Shown one piece after another: positions 17,403 to 26,144 of a stretch of DNA of 56,244 nt; the first letter of the stretch is position 1; each line of letters opens with the position of its first letter. Location of the stretch: the NCBI GenBank assembly GCA_036375695.1, contig DASVBU010000038.1:1-56244 (forward strand), read 5' to 3'. A program made the translations under genes and the position numbers. Origin of the DNA: ZC4RG35 sp036375695 (GTDB lineage: Bacteria > Actinomycetota > Acidimicrobiia > Spongiisociales > ZC4RG35). The notes beneath the pieces were generated by a model that did not search any database, was not told the origin of the DNA, and saw nothing but the letters and a program-made list of their open reading frames with translations.

Positions 17403-18173
17403 TTATCGCCGATCCGCCGGCTTGGACAGGATCAAATCCACCGCCTCGCCGAAGCCGCCCGCCACCTCGTCGGCATCCGAATCTTCGGAGTCGTCGGTGA
17501 CTCCCCCCATGACCAGGATCGACCGCCAGCCGCCGGCGCGGGCCAGGGCGATGTCGGTGTCGATCCGGTCTCCGATCACCCAGACCGGGCCGTCGTCGAG
17601 GCGGCTCCGCACCAGGTCGACCATGGGCTGGTGTGGCTTTCCGGCGATCTCCGGATCCCGGCCGGCGGCCGTGGCGATGGCCGCCACGATCGCTCCCGCA
17701 CCCGGGAGGAGGCCGTCTTCGATGGGATAGGTGGGGTCGGTGTTGGTGGCGATGAACCGGGCTCCGCGTCGGACGGCTTCGGCAGCCGAGGCGATCCAGT
17801 CGTACGTGATCCGCCTGGTGAGCCCGACCATGACGCATCTGGCCCGGGTGGCGTCCGTGGTGAGCTCGACACCGCCCGCTGCCAGGGTCTCGGCGATGCC
17901 CGTCTCGCCGACCACGAACACCGGCGTGTCGGAGGGGCGAAGCGTCATCGCGGCCGCCTGCGGCGAGGTGCACATCTCCCCGGGAGAGACCTCGACACCC
18001 GTCAGATCGGTGATCCGCGCCGCGGCCTCGACCGGCGAGCGCATCGAGTTGTTGGTCACGAAGAGGAGACGGGTGCCCGCATCGCGGAGCCGAATCAGGC
18101 CCTCTGGGACCCCGGGCAGGACCCGGCTCCCTCGGTAGATGACACCGTCGACGTCGCAGACGACGTTGGTCAA
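17403..18173 (-). CDS. HAD-superfamily (subfamily IIA, NagD/PGP-like) phosphatase
   Basis: A 256-residue HAD phosphatase. Motif I is CDVDGVIYRGS near the N terminus (DxDG nucleophile), motif II is LFVTNNSMRS, the motif III Lys is in GKPHQPMVDLV, and motif IV is VIGDRIDTDIALARAGG. The large C1-type/cap region between residues ~75 and 180 places it in class IIA, with NagD, 4-nitrophenylphosphatase and mycobacterial Rv1692, a glycerol-3-phosphate phosphatase. The start is TTG 18173, overlapping the peptidase stop as TTGA and giving the expected N terminus (TNVVCDVDG). The substrate is not certain. Confidence 0.88.
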   Translation of the reverse strand: MTNVVCDVDGVIYRGSRVLPGVPEGLIRLRDAGTRLLFVTNNSMRSPVEAAARITDLTGVEVSPGEMCTSPQAAAMTLRPSDTPVFVVGETGIAETLAAGGVELTTDATRARCVMVGLTRRITYDWIASAAEAVRRGARFIATNTDPTYPIEDGLLPGAGAIVAAIATAAGRDPEIAGKPHQPMVDLVRSRLDDGPVWVIGDRIDTDIALARAGGWRSILVMGGVTDDSEDSDADEVAGGFGEAVDLILSKPADRR

Positions 18174-19495
18174 GACGCCATGAAGCGCTCGAGGACCTGC
18201 TCGTAGAGGGCGGTGGTCCTCAGGACCGACTCCACGGAGACGCGCTCGTCGTGACCATGGAACAGGGCGAGCATCTCGGAGAATGTCATCCGGTCGTCGA
18301 AGAGCCCGACGCCGTACCCGATGGAGCCTCTCGCCCTCCAGAAGCGGGCGTCGGTGCCCACCGTCATGAGCGTCGGGAGCAGGTTGCGATGACCCTCCAG
18401 GTCCTCCACCGAGTCGGCGATCGCCTCCCAGAGCGGTGTCTCCGGCCGGCTCACAGTGGCGTCGAGGTCGTAGCCGTAGGGCTCGATGTCGACGTCGTCC
18501 CGGGCGTGCCCCATCGCCTTGTGGAGGTGGGACTCGACGAAGTCCCGGTCGTGCCCGGGGAGGGATCGGATGTCGACCGCGGCCGTGGCCAGATCCGGGA
18601 TCACGTTGATCTTCACACCTGCGTCGAGGAAATTGGGCGAGATCGTGGTGTGGGTGAGGGCGTGGACGTAGCGTGCGAACAGGGGATCGGTCACGGCGAG
18701 ACGGTCGATCGCCTCGTCGATACGGTCGGGGTCGGTGAGCGCCTCCTTCAGGTCGGTGTCGACCTCCAACCGCGAGACGAAATCGACCCACTCCGGAGTG
18801 ATCCCCACCGGCATCGGAGTGTCGAAGATCCCTTTCAGGGCATCGACGATCTTGCGGAGGGCGTTGTCCTGACCGTAGGGGACGGACCCGTGCCCGGGGC
18901 GGCCCTTCGTCTTGAGAACCGACCAATAGCCACCCTTCTCCCCGATCGAGACGGGGACCGTCGACTTGCCGGCGTACTCCAACGCCGGGTAGGCGACCTC
19001 GGTGAGGACATATGGCGCGCCGACCAGGTCCCAGTGGTCGTCGGCGAGGACCTTGGCGCCATAGATCCCACCGGCCTCCTCGTCGGCCGCGGCGATGAAG
19101 ACGAGGTCGCCGCGCAGCCCCTTCTCCCCCCGGATGTACGGACGAGCGGCATAGGCCATCGCGGCCGTGACGTTGAGCATGTCCACCGCGCCCCGCCCGT
19201 AGACCATGCCGTCGATGATCTCGGCGCCGAACGGGTCGACCGACCACCCCGAAGGCTCGACGGGGACCACGTCGAGATGCGGGAGCAGGGTCAGCGCCGG
19301 CGCTTCCGGGTCGTCGCCTTCGATGCGGTAGACGAGTGATTGGCGGCCGGGAGCCGGCTCGACGATCTGGCCCTCCACCCCGAAGAACTCGAGGAGGGTG
19401 GCCACCGAGCGGTGCTCCTGACCCGATTCCGGTCTCCCGTCGTTGACGCAGGCATTGCGGATCAGTTGCTGGAGGAGGTCGATCACCTCGGTCAT
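18170..19495 (-). CDS. M20 family metallopeptidase/amidohydrolase
   Basis: A 441-residue M20 (ArgE/DapE/ACY1/CPG2-like) zinc hydrolase. The zinc ligands appear in LLPHLDVVPVEPSGW (His and the Asp two residues on), GRGAVDMLNV (bridging Asp) and AAADEEAGG (Glu-Glu, general base and ligand). A dimerisation lid domain lies at ~185-320 (RPGHGSVPYG, NVIPDLATAAVDIR). No signal peptide is seen, so it is cytoplasmic. It overlaps NUDIX and HAD genes by 4 nt each. The substrate (N-acyl amino acid or dipeptide) cannot be named from sequence alone. Confidence 0.9.
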   Translation of the reverse strand: MTEVIDLLQQLIRNACVNDGRPESGQEHRSVATLLEFFGVEGQIVEPAPGRQSLVYRIEGDDPEAPALTLLPHLDVVPVEPSGWSVDPFGAEIIDGMVYGRGAVDMLNVTAAMAYAARPYIRGEKGLRGDLVFIAAADEEAGGIYGAKVLADDHWDLVGAPYVLTEVAYPALEYAGKSTVPVSIGEKGGYWSVLKTKGRPGHGSVPYGQDNALRKIVDALKGIFDTPMPVGITPEWVDFVSRLEVDTDLKEALTDPDRIDEAIDRLAVTDPLFARYVHALTHTTISPNFLDAGVKINVIPDLATAAVDIRSLPGHDRDFVESHLHKAMGHARDDVDIEPYGYDLDATVSRPETPLWEAIADSVEDLEGHRNLLPTLMTVGTDARFWRARGSIGYGVGLFDDRMTFSEMLALFHGHDERVSVESVLRTTALYEQVLERFMAS

Positions 19496-19887
19496 GGCGC
19501 CAGGGTATCCAGCAAGTCGTACATGGTCCTGGTCAACGGGAGGTTGCGTGCATCGGCGAACGGAACCCAGGCCACCTGGTCGGCATCATCGTCCGCGGCC
19601 AACTCGCCGCCGACCACGGTGGCCTCGTAGTCGAGCAGGACGAGGTGCGTGTCGCCCTCGATGAGCTCGCCGTGCCAGACGAGGTCGCCGACCTCCACCT
19701 CGAGACCGGTTTCCTCGGCGACTTCCCTGGCCACGGCGTCACGCAGGGTCTCGCCCTTGCGGACCTTCCCGCCGGGCACCGCCCACAGGCCCTTGCCCGG
19801 ATCCCGGCCGCGCTGCACGAGGAGGATGGCGTCGCGGTGGACGATCACCCCGCCGACTCCGACGACGGGGCGTTCAGCGCTCGTCAT
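19492..19887 (-). CDS. NUDIX hydrolase (MutT-like)
   Basis: A 131-residue NUDIX protein. The box starts at PGGKVRKGETLRDAVAREVA and continues EETGLEVEV, matching GX5EX7REUXEEXGU. It hydrolyses a nucleoside diphosphate linked to another group; the short length resembles MutT/ADP-sugar enzymes, but the substrate is unknown. The N terminus (VVGVGGVIVHRDAILLVQRG) is typical. It overlaps the peptidase by 4 nt and the GNAT gene upstream by 14 nt. In mycobacteria a different NUDIX gene (Rv1700) also lies near this block. Confidence 0.92.
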   Translation of the reverse strand: MTSAERPVVGVGGVIVHRDAILLVQRGRDPGKGLWAVPGGKVRKGETLRDAVAREVAEETGLEVEVGDLVWHGELIEGDTHLVLLDYEATVVGGELAADDDADQVAWVPFADARNLPLTRTMYDLLDTLAP

Positions 19888-20350
19888 CGTGGAACATGAT
19901 TATCGAGCGGGCGGAGAAGCCTCCGGCCTCGAAGAAGTTCTTGGCCAGCCGATGTCCGGGGAGAACGTGTGCGTCGAACTTGGTGATTCCTTGCGAGCGG
20001 AAGATGTCCATCGCCATGTCCCGCATGGCCTCCCCGACTGCAACCTCCCGGGCATCGGGCTCGACGTAGATCAGCCGGATGGCACCCACCTGCTCGCCCT
20101 TCGCCTGGGCGAGGAGCGGCTCGGCCCGGCCCATCAGGAACCCGAAGGGAACGTCATCGATCTCCCCCACCAGGAGCACGACTTCGGGGTCCTCGATCGC
20201 CGTCGCCAGGCTCTCCTCGATCGGCTCGGCGAGCCCGTCGGCCAGGGGCCACATGCGGTGGAGGGCGGTCATCTCCTCCTCGAGACCTCGATAGAGGGTG
20301 ACGAGACGTTCCAGATCGGCCGGCACGGCCCGACGCGCCGTTACCTTCAT
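19874..20350 (-). CDS. GNAT family N-acetyltransferase
   Basis: A 158-residue GNAT protein from ATG 20350, which overlaps the glycosyltransferase stop as ATGA. The acetyl-CoA binding segment is IRLIYVEPDAREVAVGEAMR: the beta4-alpha3 region has the usual V-x-P but the Q/RxxGxG/A loop is altered (DAREVAVGEA). The conserved C-terminal FFEAGGFSARSIIM fits the family. It contacts a small acceptor or protein amine that cannot be named. Longer versions would run inside the neighbour. Confidence 0.87.
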   Translation of the reverse strand: MKVTARRAVPADLERLVTLYRGLEEEMTALHRMWPLADGLAEPIEESLATAIEDPEVVLLVGEIDDVPFGFLMGRAEPLLAQAKGEQVGAIRLIYVEPDAREVAVGEAMRDMAMDIFRSQGITKFDAHVLPGHRLAKNFFEAGGFSARSIIMFHDDER

Positions 20351-21084
20351 CGCCGCTTCAGCCCGAGACGCTCCGGGAGATGCCGAAGCCCCCACAGGGT
20401 CACCAGCCACATGGCCTCGAGGACGATCTTGCCGCCCATCTTCGAGGTGCCGCGCGTGCGGTCCCGGAACACCACCGGCACCTCGGTGATCCTCAGCCCC
20501 TCCCGTGACGCCCGCCATGCCATCTCCACCTGGAACCCGTAGCCCGACGCACGCGCCTCACGGTAGGGCAGTCGGGTGAGGGCCTCGGCACGGAAGGCGC
20601 GGAAGCCGGCGGTCGAGTCGCTGATGCCATGGCCCAGCATGAGACGCGAGTAGAGGTTGCCGCCCCGCGATATGAGCCGCCGGATCGCCGGCCAGTCCGG
20701 TGTGGCGCCACCTTCGACGTAGCGGGAGCCGATGGCGAGGTCTGCGCCCTGGTCGATGGCCTCGACCAGCCGCGGCAGGTCGGCCGGGTCGTGGGAGAAG
20801 TCGGCGTCCATCTCGATGACGACATCGGTGGATCCCCCGCCCAGGAGGTGGTCGAAGGCGGCCGCGTATGCCGGGCCGAGACCCTGCTTCGAGGTGCGGT
20901 GCATCACCGAGACCAGGGGGTTCGACCCGGCCAGTTCGTCGGCCAGCGCGCCGGTGCCGTCCGGAGATCCGTCGTCGACCACGAGCAGCCGGAACCCCTG
21001 CGTGGTCACGGCCGTCACGAGGTCGGCGAGATTCTCTATCTCGTTGTACGTGGGTACGACGACGGTGACCCTGTCAGGCTGCAC
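20347..21084 (-). CDS. Polyprenol monophosphomannose synthase-like GT2 glycosyltransferase
   Basis: A 245-residue GT2 enzyme: VVVPTYNEIENLADLV (donor site), LVVDDGSPDGTG, the DXD-type VIEMDADFSHDPADLPRL and IGSRYVEGG, RGGNLYSRLMLGHGISDSTAGFR (shown as ISDSTAGFR). This combination is that of dolichol-phosphate mannose synthases and actinobacterial Ppm1, which load mannose from GDP-mannose onto polyprenyl phosphate for O-mannosylation and lipoglycans. No acyltransferase (Lnt) fusion is present. The start is GTG 21084, overlapping the DUF4193 gene by 11 nt. Confidence 0.88.
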   Translation of the reverse strand: MQPDRVTVVVPTYNEIENLADLVTAVTTQGFRLLVVDDGSPDGTGALADELAGSNPLVSVMHRTSKQGLGPAYAAAFDHLLGGGSTDVVIEMDADFSHDPADLPRLVEAIDQGADLAIGSRYVEGGATPDWPAIRRLISRGGNLYSRLMLGHGISDSTAGFRAFRAEALTRLPYREARASGYGFQVEMAWRASREGLRITEVPVVFRDRTRGTSKMGGKIVLEAMWLVTLWGLRHLPERLGLKRR

Positions 21085-21565
21085 AGTCCCGACAGAGCAT
21101 TCTTCGCTTGTTGGCCAGCTGGCTGAGACGCTTCACCATGAAGCAGTTCTGGCACACGAACTCGTCGGGACGCTTGGCCTGGGCGTCGACGTTCAGGGTC
21201 AGTTCGGCGCGACGCATGGCGCGGAGTTCTTCGACCTCGTCGACGAGCATCGCCTCGTTGGCCTCGTCTTCGAGCAGTTGGAGCTCCTGGCTCTCCAACT
21301 CCTCCAATGCGTCGGCCGTCTCCTCGTCGTGCTCTTCCTCGTCGTCGCCTTCCTCGTCGTCGTATTCGTCCTCTTCGTCGGCGACGAACACCACGTCGTC
21401 CTCGTCGACGTCGGCGACGACGGGCGCGGCGATGTCCTCGTCATCGAGGACGAGATCTTCCTCGTCGAGGTCTTCCGGCTCCGCTTCGACGTCGTCCGGA
21501 TCGACGTCGTCCGGCTCTTCGATGAGCTCGAGAGGTTCGTCTGGTTGCTTCTTCTTGGCTGCCAT
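21074..21565 (-). CDS. DUF4193 family acidic zinc-ribbon protein
   Basis: A 163-residue protein. The C terminus has FVCQNCFMVKRLSQL and MLCRDCAA, the two CxxC pairs of DUF4193, a family conserved in actinobacteria. Residues ~10-105 are extremely acidic and low in complexity (runs of Asp/Glu such as DEEDEYDDEEGDDEEEHDEE). Mycobacterial members are near 100 residues with a shorter acidic part, so this one has an expanded linker. Function is unknown; an RNA polymerase- or ribosome-associated role has been guessed for such proteins but is not shown here. ATG 21565 follows a purine-rich site. Confidence 0.86.
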   Translation of the reverse strand: MAAKKKQPDEPLELIEEPDDVDPDDVEAEPEDLDEEDLVLDDEDIAAPVVADVDEDDVVFVADEEDEYDDEEGDDEEEHDEETADALEELESQELQLLEDEANEAMLVDEVEELRAMRRAELTLNVDAQAKRPDEFVCQNCFMVKRLSQLANKRRMLCRDCAA

Positions 21566-21612
21566 CTTGTTTTCACCAGCCTGAGGCGGGCGGGAGTATA
21601 CGGTCGACCCGT

Positions 21613-22491
21613 TCAGATCTTGAGGCGGATCGCGGCCGGGACAACCCGTCCTTTGACCGGTGTATTCCCGAGTAGATCCCCATCTGCCTCGAAGGGCCAG
21701 ACCGGCTCCGTCTCGATGGTGAATTCGGCGGCTGTGAACCGGCGGACCGACGCTTCGGTGAGGTGGGTCCCCTTGATGATCTTGGGCACCAGGGCCGGTG
21801 CCTCGGTCTTTCGGGCGCTGAACACCTGGATGTCGACGACACCGTCCATGAGGGTCGCTCTCGGCGCCACGTTCCATCCCCCGGCGAAGAACTGCGCATT
21901 GGCCACGATCACGGCCAGGGCCTCCGCCTCGTAGGTGCGCTTCTCGGTGGTCACCCGGACCCGGGCGTGGGGGAATCGCGGGAGCCGGGCCGCGAAAGCC
22001 AGCGGGTAGCGCACCGGGCCCAACCTGCGGCTGATCCGTGGAGCGGTCTGAGCCGCGGCCGCACCCACACCCGCCTGGGCGACGTTGACGCAGTGACGGA
22101 TACCCCAGCCCCCTTCCAACTGCACCAGATCGAGCACGTACGTGTCGTCTGTCGTGAGATGGCGCGTCGCACCGGCGAGGTCCTGGGGGATCCCGAACGT
22201 GCGAATCAGGTCGCATCCGGTTCCGGCCGGGAGGACCGCCAACGTGACCGACGGGCCGAAGGCCACGGCCTCGTCCACCGCCAGCGACAGCGTCCCGTCG
22301 CCACCCACGACTGCGATCTCGGTGCGTCCCTCAGCAAGTGCCGCCCGGATCATCTTCCGGGTCTCCTCGGCGCCGGCCGGGACCACGATGTCGTGCTCGA
22401 CTCCGTGGGATCGCAGCGCCTCCTCGACATGCTTCGGTGTCGTCGGCTTCCGCCCCGCCTCGGGGTTCACGACCACCAGCCAGCGCGGCAT
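21613..22491 (-). CDS. Diacylglycerol kinase family lipid kinase
   Basis: A 292-residue DAGK/YegS-like lipid kinase. It has VVVNPEAGRKPTTPK near the N terminus, the catalytic nucleotide loop AVVGGDGTLSLAVDE (GGDGT) and LPAGTGCDLIRTFGIP (GTGND-like). The C-terminal beta-sandwich includes GAGVGAAAAQTAPRI-like and DGVVDIQVFSA. These enzymes phosphorylate diacylglycerol, sphingosine or similar lipids at the inner membrane face. It overlaps helY by 1 nt. Lipid substrate unknown. Confidence 0.92.
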   Translation of the reverse strand: MPRWLVVVNPEAGRKPTTPKHVEEALRSHGVEHDIVVPAGAEETRKMIRAALAEGRTEIAVVGGDGTLSLAVDEAVAFGPSVTLAVLPAGTGCDLIRTFGIPQDLAGATRHLTTDDTYVLDLVQLEGGWGIRHCVNVAQAGVGAAAAQTAPRISRRLGPVRYPLAFAARLPRFPHARVRVTTEKRTYEAEALAVIVANAQFFAGGWNVAPRATLMDGVVDIQVFSARKTEAPALVPKIIKGTHLTEASVRRFTAAEFTIETEPVWPFEADGDLLGNTPVKGRVVPAAIRLKI

Positions 22492-25055
22492 CAGCCGACT
22501 CCCTGGGCCGCCACCACGCCGCGGTCGACCATCCGGAGGGCGGTCGCCGCCTCCTCGGACATCTCGACGATCCCGTCCCGGACCTGTCGCAGCAGATCGG
22601 CCAGCTGCCTCGAGACCCGGACGAAGTCACCCGGGGCCATTCCGCCGACCGTCAGCGCCTCGAACTCCACCCCGGATGCCCACTGGTAGGCCGTGGCGGC
22701 GAAGCCCGGGTCCGGGCGACGGGTCGGGGTGAGACGGGCGGCGCGCTCACGCCGGATCAGATCCGCCCACAGGTCTTCGATCATCGCCCATCTCCCGGCC
22801 AGCTCCTCGGTGGGCCATTCTGGCGATGTCGGTTGGTCGGTGCGGGGCTCGTAGACGAAAACCGAGAGCAGCGCGGCGGTCTCCGCCGGGTCCAATGCCC
22901 AGAACGCACCGTTCTCGATGCATTCGGCGAGCAAGAGATCCGACTCGTTGTAGATGCGTCGCAGACGCTCGCCACGACGGGTGAGCTCCCACTCCCTGAC
23001 ATAGTCGAGGTCTTCCAGGAGGTCTCTGATCGCCCGGAACTCCCCCACCAGCCCCTGCCCGGAGCTGCGTCTGCGGGCGAGTGCCTGCTCGCGTCGCCGC
23101 TCGAGACGCTGGAGACGGCGGTAGGCGGCCAGGTGGCGGGCCGCATCGGGGCAGCCGGCGACGGGGTGGTCGATGAACGCCTTCGCCTGGGGTGACGGGC
23201 CCTTCACGGCTTTCACCTTGGAGAGGCGTCGCAGGGTCTCCTGGGTGAACTTCCGATCGCGTGGCCGGAAGGGGGTGGGCAGCGGGATCCGTCCCACCCG
23301 GTAGCTGGCGGCGGTTATGTCCCTGATCCGGAGGGTGCTGAGCCGCCCCGAGGTGGAGAGGGCCATGTATCGGATCCCGTGGTCCTTGGCGGGGAGCCGT
23401 CGCAGGATGACGTATCTGCCGTCGGCCCCCCCACCGACGACCTGCACCACGTCGCCCGCGGAGAGCCCGTGGGCGATCTCGTCGTTGTGACGCTTCGCCG
23501 CCAGGGTGTCGACGATGGCGGCGTACTGGGCCACGTCACCTCGCTCGCAGGTGGCGGCGGCGCTCTCCCGCTCCATCTGATGCTCCAACGCGTCGACCGC
23601 GCTCTCCAACTCCTCGAGGTCGCCGATGCGCTGGAAGGCGGCGAACGAGGCCTCGAGGAGCTCCTCGGCCTCATCGCGGGTGTAGTTGGCGATCAGGTTC
23701 GCCGTCATGTTGTACGTGGGGCGGAAGCTCGATCTGAGCTCGTGTGCCCCGAGGGACGCCACCGAGGTGACCTCGTTGAACGGCACGAACGGCGAGTGCA
23801 GTACCACGCCGAAGCCCTCGACGTCGATGCCGCGGCGCCCCGCACGACCGGTGAGCTGTGTGTAGTCGCCGGGTCGGAGCATCTGGTGACTCTCCCCGTC
23901 GAACTTGGTCAGCGACTCCAACACCACCGACTTGGCCGGCATGTTGATCCCGAGTGCCAGGGTCTCGGTGGCGAACACAACCTTGAGGAGCCCCAACTCG
24001 AACAACTCCTCGACGGTCTCCTTGAAGGCGGGGACCATGCCGGCGTGGTGGGCGGCAACCCCGGCTTCCAGGCCTGCGATCCAGCGGCTGAATCCGAGGA
24101 CGGCAAGGTCGGTGTCGGTGAGGTGGCTGGTGCGCTGGTCGACTATCTCCCTGATCGCCTCGCGTTCCTGGCTGTCGGTGAGCCGGATGCCCGAGTCGAG
24201 GATCCGCATCGCGGCGGCATCGCAACCGGCGCGGGAGAAGATGAAGTAGATGGCCGGGAGCATCATCTCCCGTGCCAGGGCCTCCACGACTTCGACCCTG
24301 CTCGGCGTGGCGTATCTCCTGCGTCTCCCGGTCTCGAGCCGGAGCATGCTCTCGATCCGGGGGTTGGGCCGCGTGCGCCCGTCCCTGGTCACGAACATCG
24401 GCAGGAGGTGGATCTCCTGCGAGCCGAACCGGTCCCGCAGCATGTACATCGATTCCAGGGGGACGGGACGGTGGTCGGTGCTGATCAGGCTGGTGGGGCC
24501 CCGGCGCTCCTCGACCCAGGCTGCGAACTCGACGTTGTTGGAGATGGTTGCCGAGAGGCAGACGAACTGGATGTGGTGCGGGCAGTGGATGATCACCTCT
24601 TCCCATGCCGCGCCCCGGGAGGGGTCCTGGAGGTAGTGGGCCTCGTCGAGGATCACCAGGCCGACACGATCCAAGGCGGTGGGATCGGCGTAGATCATGT
24701 TCCGGAGAACCTCGAGCGTGGCCACGATCAGCGGTGCTCCCGGGTTGATCACGTTGTCCCCGGTGAGGAGGCCCACGCCGTCCACCCCGTGAATCCCCAC
24801 GAAGTCGGCGTACTTCTGGTTGGAGAGCGCCTTGATCGGTGTGGTGTAGAACGCCCTCTCGTTGCGGGAGAGGGCGAAATGGATGGCGGCCTCGGCGACC
24901 AGGGTCTTCCCCGACCCGGTAGGGGCGGTGACCACCACCGACCTCCCTGCGGCGATGGCCTCGGCGGCCTCGACCTGGAACGGGTCGGGTTCGAATTCGT
25001 ACCCGGCCCAGAAGTCGGCCAGGGTCACTTCTTGAGGATGAGGCGGATCAGCCAA
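22491..25055 (-). CDS. helY: DEAH-box RNA helicase, Ski2/Mtr4-like (HelY)
   Basis: An 854-residue helicase. Motifs: APTGSGKTLVAEAAI (Walker A, ~45-60), LDEAHYLQD (DEAH), SATISNNVEF (III), GRAGRRGIDVEGF (VI, near 410-425). The second half has a beta-barrel/arch region and a helical DSHCT-type C terminus, the layout of exosome-type helicases and of mycobacterial HelY (Rv2092c). It follows tatC, overlapping it by 31 nt, the same order tatA-tatC-helY found in mycobacteria. Probable role is RNA processing or structure remodelling in the cytoplasm. Confidence 0.93.
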   Translation of the reverse strand: MADPPHPQEVTLADFWAGYEFEPDPFQVEAAEAIAAGRSVVVTAPTGSGKTLVAEAAIHFALSRNERAFYTTPIKALSNQKYADFVGIHGVDGVGLLTGDNVINPGAPLIVATLEVLRNMIYADPTALDRVGLVILDEAHYLQDPSRGAAWEEVIIHCPHHIQFVCLSATISNNVEFAAWVEERRGPTSLISTDHRPVPLESMYMLRDRFGSQEIHLLPMFVTRDGRTRPNPRIESMLRLETGRRRRYATPSRVEVVEALAREMMLPAIYFIFSRAGCDAAAMRILDSGIRLTDSQEREAIREIVDQRTSHLTDTDLAVLGFSRWIAGLEAGVAAHHAGMVPAFKETVEELFELGLLKVVFATETLALGINMPAKSVVLESLTKFDGESHQMLRPGDYTQLTGRAGRRGIDVEGFGVVLHSPFVPFNEVTSVASLGAHELRSSFRPTYNMTANLIANYTRDEAEELLEASFAAFQRIGDLEELESAVDALEHQMERESAAATCERGDVAQYAAIVDTLAAKRHNDEIAHGLSAGDVVQVVGGGADGRYVILRRLPAKDHGIRYMALSTSGRLSTLRIRDITAASYRVGRIPLPTPFRPRDRKFTQETLRRLSKVKAVKGPSPQAKAFIDHPVAGCPDAARHLAAYRRLQRLERRREQALARRRSSGQGLVGEFRAIRDLLEDLDYVREWELTRRGERLRRIYNESDLLLAECIENGAFWALDPAETAALLSVFVYEPRTDQPTSPEWPTEELAGRWAMIEDLWADLIRRERAARLTPTRRPDPGFAATAYQWASGVEFEALTVGGMAPGDFVRVSRQLADLLRQVRDGIVEMSEEAATALRMVDRGVVAAQGVG

Positions 25056-25738
25056 TAGGTGCCTTCGTACATCGCATAGAGCGGCAGGGAGAGGGCGAGG
25101 AGGGTGAACGCATCACCCGTAGGGGTGATCAGGGCGGCGATGGTGACGACGATGATCACGGCCCAGCGCCTGCCGCGGGCGAGCCGGGCCGAGGAAACGA
25201 CACCGAACGCCGCGGCGGCGAACAGGAAGATCGGATAGGTGAATGCGAGCCCGAACGCGAGCAGAAACCTGAGGACGAACGAGTAGTACGACGCCATCCG
25301 CAGGTTGTTCTCGATGTCGGGGAAGATGCCGAGCAGGAAGTCGAGGCCCCGGGGCAGGATCCAGTAAGCGAACAAGACGCCGGCGGCGAACAGCACGACG
25401 AAAGCCGACACGAGAGGCACTGCCCACCGCTTCTCCTTGGGGGTGAGAGCCGGTACCACGAAGGCCCAGGTCTGATAGAGGATCACCGGGCTGCCCAGGA
25501 TCATGCCGCCGAACAGACCGATTCGCATGAGGACACCCCACTGCTCGGTGGCGTCGAACGTCTGCAGGGCGGCCTCCGGGTCGGCAACGTTAAAGGGGCG
25601 CTCCAGGATCGTCCGCAGCTCGTCGACGAAGATCAAGGCCAGGATCCCGAAGACGATCACCGCCACCGCGGCTTTCAGGATTCGCCAGCGGAGCTCGTTC
25701 AGGTGGGAGAGGATGGATTGAGGCCGGTCTGCGGTCAC
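25025..25738 (-). CDS. tatC: Sec-independent protein translocase TatC
   Basis: A 237-residue membrane protein with six predicted TM helices (about residues 21-40, 75-95, 115-135, 155-180, 195-210 and 215-230). The N terminus SILSHLNELRWRILKAAV is the conserved cytosolic segment that binds the twin-Arg signal, with the Glu of HLxELR kept. TatC is the receptor of the Tat pathway that exports folded, cofactor-bearing proteins. It overlaps tatA by 4 nt (ATGA) and helY by 31 nt. Confidence 0.95.
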   Translation of the reverse strand: MTADRPQSILSHLNELRWRILKAAVAVIVFGILALIFVDELRTILERPFNVADPEAALQTFDATEQWGVLMRIGLFGGMILGSPVILYQTWAFVVPALTPKEKRWAVPLVSAFVVLFAAGVLFAYWILPRGLDFLLGIFPDIENNLRMASYYSFVLRFLLAFGLAFTYPIFLFAAAAFGVVSSARLARGRRWAVIIVVTIAALITPTGDAFTLLALSLPLYAMYEGTYWLIRLILKK

Positions 25739-26082
25739 GCGCCGTCCTCGTCTTCTCTCGGATCCTCGCCCGCTTCGATCTTCTCCAGATCGGCCATGGC
25801 GTCCTCAGGAGTGGGGCCGGACACGGGCTTCGGGCCCTCCCACTTGAAACGGCCCGCCTGGTCGAGGTCCCGCTTGATCTCGTCCCGCATCTCCTTGACC
25901 TCGGCCGCCGCCTTGCGGACCTCGGCGACCTCGGCTTCCAGCCCCTGCGTGATCTCCCGAGCTGCCTTGCGCAGCTCCGCCATCCAGGTGCCGGCCTTGC
26001 GCGCCAGCTCCGGCAGACGCGTCGGGCCCAGCACGATGAGGGCGAGAAGGAGGATGAAGAGGATCTCTCCGGGCTGGAGCAT
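25735..26082 (-). CDS. tatA: Twin-arginine translocase subunit TatA/TatB
   Basis: A 115-residue protein from ATG 26082. Residues ~4-20 (GEILFILLLALIVLGPTRLP) form the TM helix and the FGxxRLP-like hinge, here LGPTRLPEL. A long amphipathic helix (ARKAGTWMAELRKAAREI) and a charged tail (~60-115) follow. Single TatA/B-type protein next to tatC is common in actinobacteria; the long charged tail is TatB-like. An upstream ATG at 26097 is possible. A TACCAT box 6 nt before the ATG suggests a leaderless start. Confidence 0.93.
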   Translation of the reverse strand: MLQPGEILFILLLALIVLGPTRLPELARKAGTWMAELRKAAREITQGLEAEVAEVRKAAAEVKEMRDEIKRDLDQAGRFKWEGPKPVSGPTPEDAMADLEKIEAGEDPREDEDGA

Positions 26083-26088
26083 GTGCCG

Positions 26089-26094
26089 ATGGTA
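26089..26094 (-). promoter_or_regulatory. Predicted -10 element of tatA
   Basis: TACCAT on the minus strand, 6 nt before the tatA ATG, matches the actinobacterial TAnnnT -10 box at the distance expected for a leaderless mRNA. The -35 area falls inside the 22-bp palindrome at 26100-26121. No Shine-Dalgarno site precedes the ATG, which supports leaderless initiation. Inference from sequence only. Confidence 0.45.
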
Positions 26095-26099
26095 CAAGT

Positions 26100-26121
26100 C
26101 CCCAAGGCCATGGCCTTGGGG
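26100..26121. promoter_or_regulatory. Perfect 22-bp palindrome over the tatA -35 region
   Basis: The left half CCCCAAGGCCA (26100-26110) is exactly complementary to TGGCCTTGGGG (26111-26121). It lies 17-39 nt upstream of the tatA start, over the predicted -35 site. A dyad this perfect without a loop is more like a dimeric repressor site than an RNA hairpin. The binding protein is unknown. Confidence 0.5.
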
Positions 26122-26144
26122 GAGTGATCCTGCCTGAAATAGGA

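Noticed and set aside
21199..21584. Low-complexity Ser/Arg-rich and Ser-rich frames on the other frames and strand.
   Set aside because: They mirror the GAC/GAG-rich acidic part of the DUF4193 gene, which has a recognisable zinc ribbon in its own frame.
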